64,000 bases of DNA from JAVBNN01 sp031551525 (GCA_031551525.1 JAVBNN010000003.1:42668-106667), one strand, 5' to 3'; counted from the stretch's first letter, positions 34,179-43,086 are shown. Program-made: numbers and translations. The notes: generated from the sequence alone by a model not told the origin.

Positions 34179-36266
34179 TCATGGCTTATTTTCCTGACCG
34201 GACACAAACCGCCGTCCTTTTTCTGTTATTTTGGTACCTTGCTTTGTAGTGCCTGTCCGGATTAACTGATTTTTTTTCATTTTTTCCAGTAGTATTTTTA
34301 AGTAATACTCTGAAATCTTCAAGTCTTTTTCCAGCAGCATCTTCTTCAGTTCCCGCCTGCCTAGCGGTTGGCCATCCCGTACAATGAATAATTTTAGGAT
34401 AATGGATATGATTTCCCGTTTACCAGGGGGGAGCAATTTGTTATTCAGGCCTTGTTCTTTGGTAGATTTGTCCGGTGAATATTCTTCGGTGATGTATTTG
34501 GGGATATTATTGGCGCTTATCCGGGTATTCCCCCGGGAAGAATAGTACATATAGTCGGCCACGTTAAACAGTTCGCGCACATTGCCCGGCCAATTGTAAG
34601 AGTGCAGCATCTCTTGCACATTTTCATTATTCAGGTCGACTTCAAAAGAGTATCTAATGTAAAGGTATTTTTTGATCATTTCTTGGATATCGTCTTTAAA
34701 CTCACGTAAAGGTACCGTATTTAATGATAGGACGTTCAGCCTGAAATACAGGTCCTGACGAAATAGACCCGCCGTAACTTGTTTTTTCAAGTCGACATTG
34801 GTGGCAGCTATTATCCTGACATCGACAGGCATTATTTTGGAACCGCCTACCCGCATTACTTCTTTTTCTTGCAGTACGCGCAACAGCCTGGCCTGCATGG
34901 AAAGGGACATAGAACCTATTTCGTCGAGAAATATCGTACCACCATTGGCCATTTCAAAGTAGCCCGGCTTACCTTCTTTTTTCGCACCGGTAAAGGCACC
35001 GCTCTCATAGCCAAATAATTCTGATTCTATAAGATTTTCCGCGACTGCTGCCAGGTTTACTGCCAGAAACGGCGCCCTTTTGCGCAGGGAATGGTTGTGT
35101 ATAGACTGTGCCAATATCTCTTTGCCAGTACCACTTTCGCCATATAACAATACACTCATGTCATTTTGGGCAAACAACTGCGCTTTAGTTTTTAGCTCTA
35201 GTATGTTAGGCACGTCACCCCAAAAATCTTCAAAACGATATTTGGCCACATAACCTTTAAGGTAATACTGATTTGTGTAAATGTTAGTATTGCCAGACAT
35301 TCCCTGTGTTTCTGTTGTCTTGAAGGTAAAAATATAATTTTTTCTTTTCCCTTCTTGCATGGTAGCAAGGTTGTACAGGTAGGGAACTCCTTTTAAACTT
35401 ATCTTAGCGCTGATAGTTTCATCCAGATCATAAAGAAGGTCTTTTTCATTGCTTATGGGCAAGAGCTCTTCCGCGACCGCCTTACCCACCAACTGAATTG
35501 ATGGTTTCCCAATGATTGCTTCCATGACCTTATTTAAAGAAACGATGGTTTTGTCCAGACTCACCGACATGATGGCATCCGGTACCCTGTTGCTGATAAG
35601 CTCCATTTCTTTGCCCATCAGCTTCATGCTTTCAATGTGTTCGACCAGCTTGTTGTTGCTCAGTATCAGTGGCAAACGTAATTGCATCATCATTCTATCG
35701 AGGTAGCGGCTATCGAGGTTTAGTTTTGTCACCAGCCTGTTCAATGTGTCTATGCTAAAGGTTCTGTAACCAATATCTATCTTGTGTTTTATCGCAGGAG
35801 GGCTGTATTGGATGAGCCCCGGTGAAATCGCTGTATATACGCCTGGAGGACACTCTTCTCCCGGTACATAATGAACGTAATCAAGATGAGTTATTCCCAG
35901 TTCCACAAGGTTTTCGATAGTTTCCACTACAGCCAGTTTAGGTTGGTTTATTACCATAACTTTTTCTCCGACTGGTAAAAGTATTAGTTTTTCCAGGTTA
36001 TGCCCGGTCAATACTTTTTCCACAGCAAACACTTCGCTGTGCGGAAAAATTATCTTAGCATCATTGTAAAAACCGCTGTAATTGGTTAAAACCAAAGGTA
36101 TGGACAGGTCGTCCTGGGAAAGCCTCCGCATGGGCCGAAGGTCCTTGTTCATTAGAAAAGGTTTTATTTCCACCATGTCGCCTATGATATCTTCGAGGCT
36201 TTTTTTCAAAAAGGCAGTTGCGCCAGGTTCCAAACCGAGTAATGCTATACGGTGTTTTTTCTTCAT
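34179..36266 (-). CDS. sigma-54-dependent transcriptional activator (bEBP)
   Basis: A 695-residue enhancer-binding protein that remodels sigma-54 RNA polymerase. An N-terminal sensory region (1-200, alpha/beta, unrecognised) and a PAS-like domain (about 222-330) precede the AAA+ core: Walker A GESGTGKE (376-383), the sigma-54 contact loop GAFTGA (423-428) and Walker B GGTIFLDE (442-449). The C-terminus (612-690) looks like a winged helix (GRRELKKMLLEKDLKISEYY) rather than a Fis-type HTH. Divergent from the CoA cassette, whose -24/-12 promoter and repeats lie in the shared intergenic region. The inducer is unknown. Confidence 0.9.
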   Translation of the reverse strand: MKKKHRIALLGLEPGATAFLKKSLEDIIGDMVEIKPFLMNKDLRPMRRLSQDDLSIPLVLTNYSGFYNDAKIIFPHSEVFAVEKVLTGHNLEKLILLPVGEKVMVINQPKLAVVETIENLVELGITHLDYVHYVPGEECPPGVYTAISPGLIQYSPPAIKHKIDIGYRTFSIDTLNRLVTKLNLDSRYLDRMMMQLRLPLILSNNKLVEHIESMKLMGKEMELISNRVPDAIMSVSLDKTIVSLNKVMEAIIGKPSIQLVGKAVAEELLPISNEKDLLYDLDETISAKISLKGVPYLYNLATMQEGKRKNYIFTFKTTETQGMSGNTNIYTNQYYLKGYVAKYRFEDFWGDVPNILELKTKAQLFAQNDMSVLLYGESGTGKEILAQSIHNHSLRKRAPFLAVNLAAVAENLIESELFGYESGAFTGAKKEGKPGYFEMANGGTIFLDEIGSMSLSMQARLLRVLQEKEVMRVGGSKIMPVDVRIIAATNVDLKKQVTAGLFRQDLYFRLNVLSLNTVPLREFKDDIQEMIKKYLYIRYSFEVDLNNENVQEMLHSYNWPGNVRELFNVADYMYYSSRGNTRISANNIPKYITEEYSPDKSTKEQGLNNKLLPPGKREIISIILKLFIVRDGQPLGRRELKKMLLEKDLKISEYYLKILLEKMKKNQLIRTGTTKQGTKITEKGRRFVSGQENKP

Positions 36267-36310
36267 TGCCGGATCCTCTTTTTATTCATTATTGTTTATT
36301 TGGTCATATT

Positions 36311-36342
36311 ACCAAAAATAACCCAATATAAAACCAATATTT
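36311..36342. repeat. upstream cluster of three ACCAATA-type direct repeats
   Basis: ACCAAAAATA at 36311, ACCCAATATA at 36321 and AACCAATATT at 36331-36340 recur at about 10-11 bp, one helical turn. The cluster sits 45 nt before the activator start and about 250 bp upstream of the -24 promoter. Candidate binding site for the activator, possibly for autoregulation. Confidence 0.5.
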
Positions 36343-36457
36343 AAAATATCGTTGTATTGCAGGAAGTATTTTAAATTTTTATGAAAAAATTTTTTATATA
36401 AATATAATGATACAGTCTTTTTGTCCCTATTTCAAGCGAAAAATTTATACAAAAACA

Positions 36458-36492
36458 ACCAATAAAATACCAAATAAAAATACCAATAAAAA
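36458..36492. repeat. second cluster of ACCAATA repeats (candidate UAS)
   Basis: ACCAATAAAAT (36458), ACCAAATAAAAAT (36469) and ACCAATAAAAA (36482), spaced 11 and 13 bp, about 100-130 bp upstream of the sigma-54 promoter. This is the normal distance for an enhancer. An inverted ATTGG lies at 36497-36501. Confidence 0.6.
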
Positions 36493-36587
36493 AATAATTG
36501 GAAGAATATTTCGGCAATTCTAAAAAATCCCTGCTTCTCTCCTGTAAAAAAACTAAAATATAGGCTCAAAAACTTTTTTAATTTTAT

Positions 36588-36604
36588 TTGGCATGAATTT
36601 TGCT
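36588..36604 (+). promoter_or_regulatory. sigma-54 (-24/-12) promoter of the CoA cassette
   Basis: TTGGCATGAATTTTGCT matches TGGCACG-N4-TTGCT with one substitution. The GG at 36590-36591 and GC at 36602-36603 are 10 nt apart, as required. It lies 86 nt before the first ORF. Both the activator (divergent) and rpoN are encoded in this window. Confidence 0.92.
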
Positions 36605-36689
36605 TTATCAAAATTGAATGGCATGACCCTGTAAGTTTAGCGCTACTTAAAAAGGTGTCTTATTAAAATAAGCAAAAGGAGATGACCGT

Positions 36690-38114
36690 ATGGCAGTAGG
36701 AATAACAGCAATAGGCTCATATGTGCCTTACTGGCGGATAGAGCGAAAAACTATCGGCCAGGCGTGGAGCAGAGGGTCAATGAAAGGGGAAAAAAGTGTT
36801 GGCAATACGGACGAAGACAGCCTTACAATGGGCGTTGAATCGGCCATAAGATGTTTTACCGACACTAACAGGGAAAATATCGGCGCCCTTTTATTCGCAT
36901 CCAATACCGCGCCATATTCGGAGAAATCAACCGCCGCCACCATTGCCACCGTATGCGACCTGGCTCAGGATATATTCACGGCAGATCTATCTGGTAGCAC
37001 GAAGGCAGGCGCCAACGCACTCAAATTAGCCTTTGGACTGGCCGGCACAAAAGACGTACTCGTCACCGCGTCCGATACCAGAGCCGGGTGGCCAAAGTCC
37101 GACCAGGAACAGCTCTTCGGCGATGCTGCAGCCTCAGTAGTAGTAGGAACGGATGGCATAATAGCTGAACTGGTCGATACATACTCGGTCAATAATGAAA
37201 TAATCGACGTGTGGCGCAACACTGGCGAACAATATATCAACTACGGTGAAGGGCGCTTCATCATGGACAACGGCTACACTGCCGCCATGAAAAAAGCAGT
37301 TGCCGGTATTCTCAAAAAAAGCGGTAAAACAGCCGCCGAATTCAGTAAAATCATCCTCTCTACTCCAGGCATGAAAGACGGTGACGGTATCGCAAAAAAG
37401 AATGGCTTTACCCCCGAACAGATGCAAAACAACTTTATGCTGGAAGTAGGTAATTCTGGCGCGGCACAGCCCCTTTTCATGCTGGCCGACGCCATAGAAA
37501 ATGCTAAAGATGGCGACCTGCTCCTGATGGCTGCCTATGGCAACGGAGCGGACGCTTTTATCTTTAAGGTAACTGGTAAAGTAGGGGGTCTCAAAAAGCA
37601 CAACACTGTACAAAACTCTATAGCAACTAAACGCACCCTGACCTCCTACACCAAGTACCTTTCCTTCAGGGGTCATCTCGAGGCGGTAGCCGGTGAACCA
37701 TTCCGCACATTCCCATCAAATGCCGCTTACTGGCGCGAAGGCGACGGTATACTAAAGCTGATCGGCTCCAAATGTAACTGCTGTGGCTCCAGCATCTACC
37801 CTGTTCACCGCATCTGCTACAATTGCGGCACGAAAGATGAGTTTAAAAAAGTAAACCTATCCGGCCGCACTGCCAAAGTATTTACCTACTCCATAGACAA
37901 CCTGGCCGGTTCGAGCGAAGACCCCGTAGTCGTCCAAACAGTAGCCGACGATGCTGAAGGTTTCCGCTATTATCTCATCATGACTGATTTTGAACAAAAA
38001 GAAGTAGCCATCGGCCAAGAGGTAGAATTTACCTTCAGAAAAATGTACATAGGCGGCAACTACGTCAACTATTACTGGAAATGCCGCCCGGTAAAAAGGG
38101 GGGGCGCACAATGA
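36690..38114 (+). CDS. HMG-CoA synthase-like protein fused to zinc-ribbon OB-fold (DUF35), catalytic residues absent
   Basis: A 474-residue fusion. Residues 1-335 are a thiolase-fold HMG-CoA synthase/KAS III-like unit; residues 345-470 are a DUF35 acyl-CoA-binding domain with a zinc ribbon (C362, C365, C376, C379) and an OB fold. Where synthases carry the nucleophilic Cys the sequence is DLSGSTKAGANAL (99-111, Thr104). The catalytic His position reads ILSTPG (Ser224). Asn255 in VGNSGAA is kept. It therefore probably cannot form an acyl-enzyme. In archaea, separate HMGCS, DUF35 and thiolase proteins form one channelling complex; here the first two are fused and the thiolase follows with an ATGA overlap. 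First gene of the cassette; ribosome site AAGGAG. Confidence 0.85.
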   Translation: MAVGITAIGSYVPYWRIERKTIGQAWSRGSMKGEKSVGNTDEDSLTMGVESAIRCFTDTNRENIGALLFASNTAPYSEKSTAATIATVCDLAQDIFTADLSGSTKAGANALKLAFGLAGTKDVLVTASDTRAGWPKSDQEQLFGDAAASVVVGTDGIIAELVDTYSVNNEIIDVWRNTGEQYINYGEGRFIMDNGYTAAMKKAVAGILKKSGKTAAEFSKIILSTPGMKDGDGIAKKNGFTPEQMQNNFMLEVGNSGAAQPLFMLADAIENAKDGDLLLMAAYGNGADAFIFKVTGKVGGLKKHNTVQNSIATKRTLTSYTKYLSFRGHLEAVAGEPFRTFPSNAAYWREGDGILKLIGSKCNCCGSSIYPVHRICYNCGTKDEFKKVNLSGRTAKVFTYSIDNLAGSSEDPVVVQTVADDAEGFRYYLIMTDFEQKEVAIGQEVEFTFRKMYIGGNYVNYYWKCRPVKRGGAQ

Positions 38115-39295
38115 GCATTAAGGATCAAACAGCAATAATCGGCATGGGCTGCTCCCGTTTCGGTGAACGCTGGGACGCTAGCGTATCGGATCTTGTCATA
38201 GAATCAGCCTATGAAGCCTATGCCGACGCCGGTATAGGCCCCAAAGACATCCAGGCCGTATTTTTAGGTCAAATGTACGCTCCGGTTGGCGGACTCGCTG
38301 GCCAACAAATGATAGACGCTCTGAAATTTAAAAACATTCCTGTCATTAGGAATGAAAACTGGTGCTGTGCCGGTCACGTTGCACTTATCAGCGCCATTAT
38401 GGCAGTCGCCAGCGGAGCCTATGATGTAGTAATGGCTATGGGCGTAGAAAAGCTAAAAGACACCGGTTACCCTGGTCTCGGCGCCGGTCGCGGCATGAAC
38501 CCCGTCAATGAAGCCAGACGCACCGCTCCCGGCTCTTTTGCCCTCATCGGTACCCGTTACTTTGAACAATATGGTCTCACCATGGAAGAAGGAAAACAGA
38601 CCATAGCCAAAATAGCCGTGAAAAATCACGCCAACGGCATGCTATCTCCAAAGGCGCACTTTCATCGGACAATTACCGTCGAAGACGCCATGAAAGCGCC
38701 GATGATCGCATCTCCTCTCGGACTTCTTGACTGCTGCGGCAATAGTGACGGTTCAGCCTGCGCCATAATAACAAGAGCCGATATGGCGAAAAATTTCAGG
38801 GAAGACCCCATCTATCTCAAAGGCTTTGGCGTAGCGATGGATCCTGTTATACCCCATCGTATGCCTGGTTTTAACTGGACAAGTTTTGACGCATTAAAAA
38901 CTTCTTCGCAAAAAGCCTACGACATGGCCGGAATTAAAAATCCGCGCAAAGAACTCGATCTTGCCGAAGTGCATGATTGCTTTACCATCACTGAACTTGC
39001 CATATATGAAGACTTTGGTTTCAGCCAACGCGGCAAAGCCAAAGAAGATATCGACGCTGGTTTCTTTGAAAGAAGCGGCGGACTTCCGGTAAATGTCGAT
39101 GGCGGCCTAAAATGTTTCGGCCACCCTGTCGGCGCCAGCGGCATCAGGATGACTTATGAAATCTACAAACAACTGCAATACAAGGTGGACAATCCTGAAC
39201 GCCAGATACAGAACGTACACCGCGGATTGTCGCATACCTTCGGCGGACCGCCACAGCTTAGCTGCGTTTTGTTCGCAGGTAATGAAAAAGGTTAA
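38111..39295 (+). CDS. thiolase family protein (SCP-x type)
   Basis: A 394-residue thiolase of the SCP2/archaeal acetoacetyl-CoA type. Active-site candidates: Cys86 in NWCCAGHVAL, His288 in EVHDCFTITEL and His338 in CFGHPVGASG. So, unlike its neighbour, it is expected to be active in cleaving or forming 3-oxoacyl-CoA. The start ATG overlaps the preceding stop (ATGA), implying translational coupling and probably a physical complex with the HMGCS/DUF35 fusion. The chain length of the substrate is unknown. Confidence 0.92.
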   Translation: MSIKDQTAIIGMGCSRFGERWDASVSDLVIESAYEAYADAGIGPKDIQAVFLGQMYAPVGGLAGQQMIDALKFKNIPVIRNENWCCAGHVALISAIMAVASGAYDVVMAMGVEKLKDTGYPGLGAGRGMNPVNEARRTAPGSFALIGTRYFEQYGLTMEEGKQTIAKIAVKNHANGMLSPKAHFHRTITVEDAMKAPMIASPLGLLDCCGNSDGSACAIITRADMAKNFREDPIYLKGFGVAMDPVIPHRMPGFNWTSFDALKTSSQKAYDMAGIKNPRKELDLAEVHDCFTITELAIYEDFGFSQRGKAKEDIDAGFFERSGGLPVNVDGGLKCFGHPVGASGIRMTYEIYKQLQYKVDNPERQIQNVHRGLSHTFGGPPQLSCVLFAGNEKG

Positions 39296-39381
39296 GGTTG
39301 AATAAATAATATAAGTGCTGTTTTTTTCCGCTGCGACCGAAGCGCGCCGGGCGCGGCGGTGAAAACAACGGACAGGAGGAC

Positions 39382-40041
39382 ATGTTGAAAAATAAAATCA
39401 TTTCAGTAAAAGAAGCTGCAGCCAAAATAAAAGATGGTATGACTATCATGGTGGGGGGATTTACCTTTGTCGGACATCCCTATAAAATCACAGATGAACT
39501 TGTTGCCGGCGGAGTGAAAAATCTTACACTCATTGCAAATGATAATGTGTCTCCGGTCTACGGCGCTGGTAAAATGGTAGTAAATAAACAGTTTAAAAAG
39601 ATCATTGCCTCCCATATCGGACGTAATCCGGAATCCGGTCGTCAAATGAACGAAGGTGAAACTGAATTCGAACTAGTTCCGCAAGGTACGCTGGCCGAGC
39701 GAATTCGTGCCGGCGGTTCAGGTATAGGCGGATTTTATACACCAACCGGTGTGGGTACTGAAGTTGAAATAGGCAAAGAAAAACGCGTCATCAATGGCAA
39801 GGAGTATTTGTTCGAGGAGCCTATCCGGGCTGATGTCGCTCTGCTTAAAGCCAATGTCGCCGATAAGGCGGGCAATCTGTTTATTCGCTGTACGGCGAAA
39901 AACTTCAACCCGGTAATGGCGATGGCGGCGGATGTGGTTATAGCCCAGGTAGACAAGATCGTGGAGGTCGGGGAACTTGATCCGGAAATCATCACTGTTC
40001 CCGGCATACTGGTAGATTATATAGTGGGGGGTGAAGAGTGA
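39382..40041 (+). CDS. 3-oxoacid/acyl-CoA:acetate CoA-transferase subunit A
   Basis: The 219-residue alpha subunit of a family I CoA-transferase (AtoD/CtfA/ScoA type). MTIMVGGFTFVGHPYKITDEL and the Gly-rich GGSGIGGFYTPTGVGTEV are diagnostic. It moves CoA between acetate or another acid and a 3-oxo or short-chain acid, pairing with subunit B. The gap to the thiolase (86 nt) contains a GC-rich possible hairpin. The ribosome site is close to the ATG; a TTG one codon later is possible. Confidence 0.93.
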   Translation: MLKNKIISVKEAAAKIKDGMTIMVGGFTFVGHPYKITDELVAGGVKNLTLIANDNVSPVYGAGKMVVNKQFKKIIASHIGRNPESGRQMNEGETEFELVPQGTLAERIRAGGSGIGGFYTPTGVGTEVEIGKEKRVINGKEYLFEEPIRADVALLKANVADKAGNLFIRCTAKNFNPVMAMAADVVIAQVDKIVEVGELDPEIITVPGILVDYIVGGEE

Positions 40042-40694
40042 TGGCTGATATAAAGGAGATAATCGCCAAACGTGCGGCTCAGGAACTTAAAGACGGCGAT
40101 GTGGTCAATTTGGGCATCGGCATCCCAACTATGGTCGCCGATTATGTCGACCACGATAAAGATATAACCTTCCAGACGGAAAACGGTTGTGTCGGCATAG
40201 GGCCGGCCGCTGAGGAAGGAAAAGAAGATTTTGACCTTTCCAATGCGGGTTCTATTTATGCTACACTTAGGCCGGGAGCCAGTTTTTGTGACAGCGCCAC
40301 TTCTTTCGCGCTTATCCGCGGCGGCCACATCGATGCAGTAATATTGGGCGCCATGGAAGTGGATGAAAAGGGCAATATTGCCAACTGGAAAGTACCGGGG
40401 AAGAAAGTGGCCGGGATGGGCGGCGCGATGGATCTGGTGTCGGGAGCCAAACGCGTAATAGTCACCATGGGCCATACGCAAAACGGTGAGTCTAAAATAC
40501 TTAAAGGGTGTACTTTACCGCTGACGGCTAAAGGCGTAGTAGATACCTTAATAACTGAACTTGCCGTCTTTAAATTCCCTAACGGAAAAATAACTTTGGT
40601 CGAACATGCGCCAGATACTAACGTAGAAGAATTGCGCCGTACCACCAAGGCGAATTTTGCCGTGGCGGACGACCTGAAAACCTGGAGCCTTTGA
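40041..40694 (+). CDS. 3-oxoacid/acyl-CoA:acetate CoA-transferase subunit B
   Basis: The 217-residue beta subunit, carrying the catalytic Glu47 in TENGCVGIG (family ENG motif) that forms the glutamyl-CoA thioester. VVNLGIGIPTMVADYV at the N-terminus and GGAMDLVSGAKRVIVTMGH are typical of AtoA/CtfB. Its ATG overlaps the subunit A stop (TGATG), so the subunits are made in equal amounts. With the thiolase it could activate a 3-oxoacid and cleave it to acetyl-CoA. Confidence 0.94.
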   Translation: MADIKEIIAKRAAQELKDGDVVNLGIGIPTMVADYVDHDKDITFQTENGCVGIGPAAEEGKEDFDLSNAGSIYATLRPGASFCDSATSFALIRGGHIDAVILGAMEVDEKGNIANWKVPGKKVAGMGGAMDLVSGAKRVIVTMGHTQNGESKILKGCTLPLTAKGVVDTLITELAVFKFPNGKITLVEHAPDTNVEELRRTTKANFAVADDLKTWSL

Positions 40695-40763
40695 GCGCCT
40701 ATATCATTAATTTTATTTGGGAACTGTGTTATTCGCTAGCGAGAATACGAGGAGGCATTATTT

Positions 40764-42053
40764 ATGGAAAAAGATGTATTAGCAATTATCATTGTGTCTA
40801 TAGCCATAATTTCCTTTATGTTGGAGAAAATACCCCTAGCTGTTACCGCCATGACCGCCTGTCTGGCCATGGGCATTACCGGAGTTATGAAATTTCCTGC
40901 CGTATTCAGTGGTTTTGCCGCTAATGTTACCATGATGGTCGCCGGCATGATGATAATCGGCAATGGTTTGTTTGAAACCGGTGTGGCTCGCGCCATCGGC
41001 ATAAAGATGGGCAATAGCAAGTTGGCTCAAAGTGAACGTGGCTTTATGTTCCTGACCGTTCTGGTGGCTGGTTCATTGTCCGGCTTTTTGAGTAATTCCG
41101 CTGTTACTGCAATGTTCTTGCCGATAATCGCCGCTATCGCCAGCCGTACCAACGGCAGGATACAGGCTAAGAATGTCACCATGGCCATGGGCATGGCTGC
41201 CGCCGTCGGAGCCAACATTTCCATGGTCGGCTCGACCGCCCAGTTGGTCGTGCAGGGCATACTGCTGAAAACCGCAGGCGCCCGCGCTATCGGCATGTTC
41301 GAAATGTCACCCATTTCCATACCCATATTTCTAGTATTTGCATTATATTGCGCTACATGGGGTTATTCCATAGCCAAAAAGTCTTTTGATTTTGAAGACC
41401 CTGTCGATAGCCTGGTCAAAGAAGAAGGTATGGATGAAGAACTGAAAATAACCTGGCAGATGGTACTATCGAGTGCCGCTATGATCTTTTGCGTAGTCGG
41501 TTTTGTTCTTAGCATATGGAATGTGGGTATTATCGCTATGGTTGGCGCTGCAGTGCTTTTAGTCACTAAATGCATCGACTATAAAAAAGCCTTGAGAGAG
41601 CTCGACTGGAATACGCTTATCATCGTTGGCGCAGCCCAAGGCTTTGCCTATGGCCTTGATGTATCGGGCGGCGGCAAGCTTATCGCCAACTTTATCTTGG
41701 CCATGGCTGGCGGGCAAGAGGCCTCTGCATATGTGCTTTTGGTAGTCGCCATAGTATTGGCTACAATACTGACCAACTTCATGTCCAATACCGCTCTGGT
41801 AGCTATGCTGACACCTATTTTTCTGCCTTTGGCTTTTGCCCTGAAGGCTTCGCCTACTACTTTTGCCATCGCCATCATTATCGCTTCTAACTGCGCTCTG
41901 GCAACACCTATAGGCACAGCCTGCGTTACGCAGACTTTGCCGGCCGGTTACCGGTATAATGACTTTGTCAAATTCGGTCTGCCGATAAATGTTATTATCA
42001 TGTTAATGCTAATATTCCTCATGCCGGTATTTTATGGAATGCAATATCCCTGA
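40764..42053 (+). CDS. DASS/SLC13-type anion:Na+ symporter
   Basis: A 429-residue transporter with about 11 membrane spans and an internal repeat. The two SNT-like motifs, SNSAVTAMFLPI (about 111) and SNTALVAMLTPI (about 345), are the Na+/carboxylate-binding signatures of the divalent-anion:Na+ symporter and related CitM-like families. Substrates there are di- or tricarboxylates and other organic anions, so in this operon it probably imports the acid to be degraded. Strong ribosome site GAGGAGG. Specificity cannot be read. Confidence 0.87.
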   Translation: MEKDVLAIIIVSIAIISFMLEKIPLAVTAMTACLAMGITGVMKFPAVFSGFAANVTMMVAGMMIIGNGLFETGVARAIGIKMGNSKLAQSERGFMFLTVLVAGSLSGFLSNSAVTAMFLPIIAAIASRTNGRIQAKNVTMAMGMAAAVGANISMVGSTAQLVVQGILLKTAGARAIGMFEMSPISIPIFLVFALYCATWGYSIAKKSFDFEDPVDSLVKEEGMDEELKITWQMVLSSAAMIFCVVGFVLSIWNVGIIAMVGAAVLLVTKCIDYKKALRELDWNTLIIVGAAQGFAYGLDVSGGGKLIANFILAMAGGQEASAYVLLVVAIVLATILTNFMSNTALVAMLTPIFLPLAFALKASPTTFAIAIIIASNCALATPIGTACVTQTLPAGYRYNDFVKFGLPINVIIMLMLIFLMPVFYGMQYP

Positions 42054-42102
42054 TAGATTAATTTATACAATAATTTTTCAATAATACTCGAGGAGGGTTT
42101 TT

Positions 42103-43035
42103 ATGAATATTTTAATCATCGGTTCCGGTATTATGGGTATTGGTATCGCACAATCCTGTGCGCAGGCCGGTCACAAAGTTATCATCAATGATCTGAATGA
42201 CGAGATTTTAACCAAAGCTAAAACGAACATCGAAAGCCAGATAGAAGTAATGCGCAAAAATGATCTGTTCGATGATGCCAAGGTAAAAGCAACCATGGAC
42301 AATATCAGCTTTAGTTCCGATCTCAAAGAGTGCGCTAAAGACATCGATGTTGCCTTTGAAGTAATACCGGAAAAGAAAGAGCTCAAAGATAAGCTGTTTG
42401 CCCAACTGGAAGAATACTGCCCTGCTAAGACGATTTTTGCCACCAATACTTCCGGCATATCCATCAATATCTTAGCCGAAGCCGTAAAAAGAAAAGACAA
42501 ACTTGTTGGCACACACTTTTTCAACCCAGCTTCGATAGTACCGCTGGTCGAAATAATTTGCGGCAAAGATACGTCCGCTGCTACTGTCAAGACTACTATG
42601 GATCTTCTGTCCAGCGCCGGCAAAAAACCGGTGAAAGTAGCCAAAGATATTCCCGGCTTCATTGGCAACCGCCTTCAACACGCCCTGGCGCGCGAAGCCA
42701 TGTCTTTGGTGCAAAAAGGTGTAGCTACACCGGAAGATATAGACGAAGTGGTAAAAAGCAGCCTGGCTATCCGCCTCTTGTTTACCGGCCCTATGGAGCA
42801 ACGCGATTTCAATGGTCTTGAAACGCATCTGTCCATCGCTTCTTACCTCTACAAAGACCTCGAGGACAGCCACGAACCGCTCCAGATACTCAAGGATAAA
42901 GTTGCTGAAGGTAAATGGGGCCTCAAGACCGGCGAGGGCTTTTTTGACTGGAAAAACAAAGACATTGCAAAAGTAAAAGCACAAAGTGAACAAAACCTTA
43001 TCGATGTGATAAAATTCCTCAAAGCGAGAGAATAA
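42103..43035 (+). CDS. 3-hydroxyacyl-CoA dehydrogenase
   Basis: A 310-residue NAD-dependent L-3-hydroxyacyl-CoA dehydrogenase. The Rossmann motif is GSGIMGIGIA (7-16). The catalytic dyad candidates are His138 in GTHFFNPAS and Glu150, with Ser117 and Asn141 conserved. PGFIGNRLQHALAREAM opens the C-terminal dimer domain. It interconverts 3-hydroxy- and 3-oxoacyl-CoA, feeding the thiolase. Last gene of the cassette, followed by a strong terminator. A carnitine-dehydrogenase-like role is possible but less likely. Confidence 0.9.
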   Translation: MNILIIGSGIMGIGIAQSCAQAGHKVIINDLNDEILTKAKTNIESQIEVMRKNDLFDDAKVKATMDNISFSSDLKECAKDIDVAFEVIPEKKELKDKLFAQLEEYCPAKTIFATNTSGISINILAEAVKRKDKLVGTHFFNPASIVPLVEIICGKDTSAATVKTTMDLLSSAGKKPVKVAKDIPGFIGNRLQHALAREAMSLVQKGVATPEDIDEVVKSSLAIRLLFTGPMEQRDFNGLETHLSIASYLYKDLEDSHEPLQILKDKVAEGKWGLKTGEGFFDWKNKDIAKVKAQSEQNLIDVIKFLKARE

Positions 43036-43044
43036 GCTCTATTA

Positions 43045-43084
43045 ACAAAGCATCCACGTATCTATTGGTACGTGGATGCTTTCG
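43045..43084 (+). terminator. terminator of the sigma-54 CoA cassette
   Basis: AAAGCATCCACGTA / TACGTGGATGCTTT, a 14-bp perfect stem with an 8-nt loop and a T-rich tail. Confidence 0.9.
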
Positions 43085-43086
43085 TT

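Noticed and set aside
36340..36580. AT-rich intergenic region as a replication origin or transfer hotspot.
   Set aside because: No DnaA-box cluster or dnaA gene; the A/T content is explained by sigma-54 enhancer repeats and promoter.
39296..39381. GC-rich dyad between the thiolase and CoA-transferase A as a terminator.
   Set aside because: No T-run, and the genes on both sides look functionally linked; at most an mRNA-processing or attenuation hairpin.
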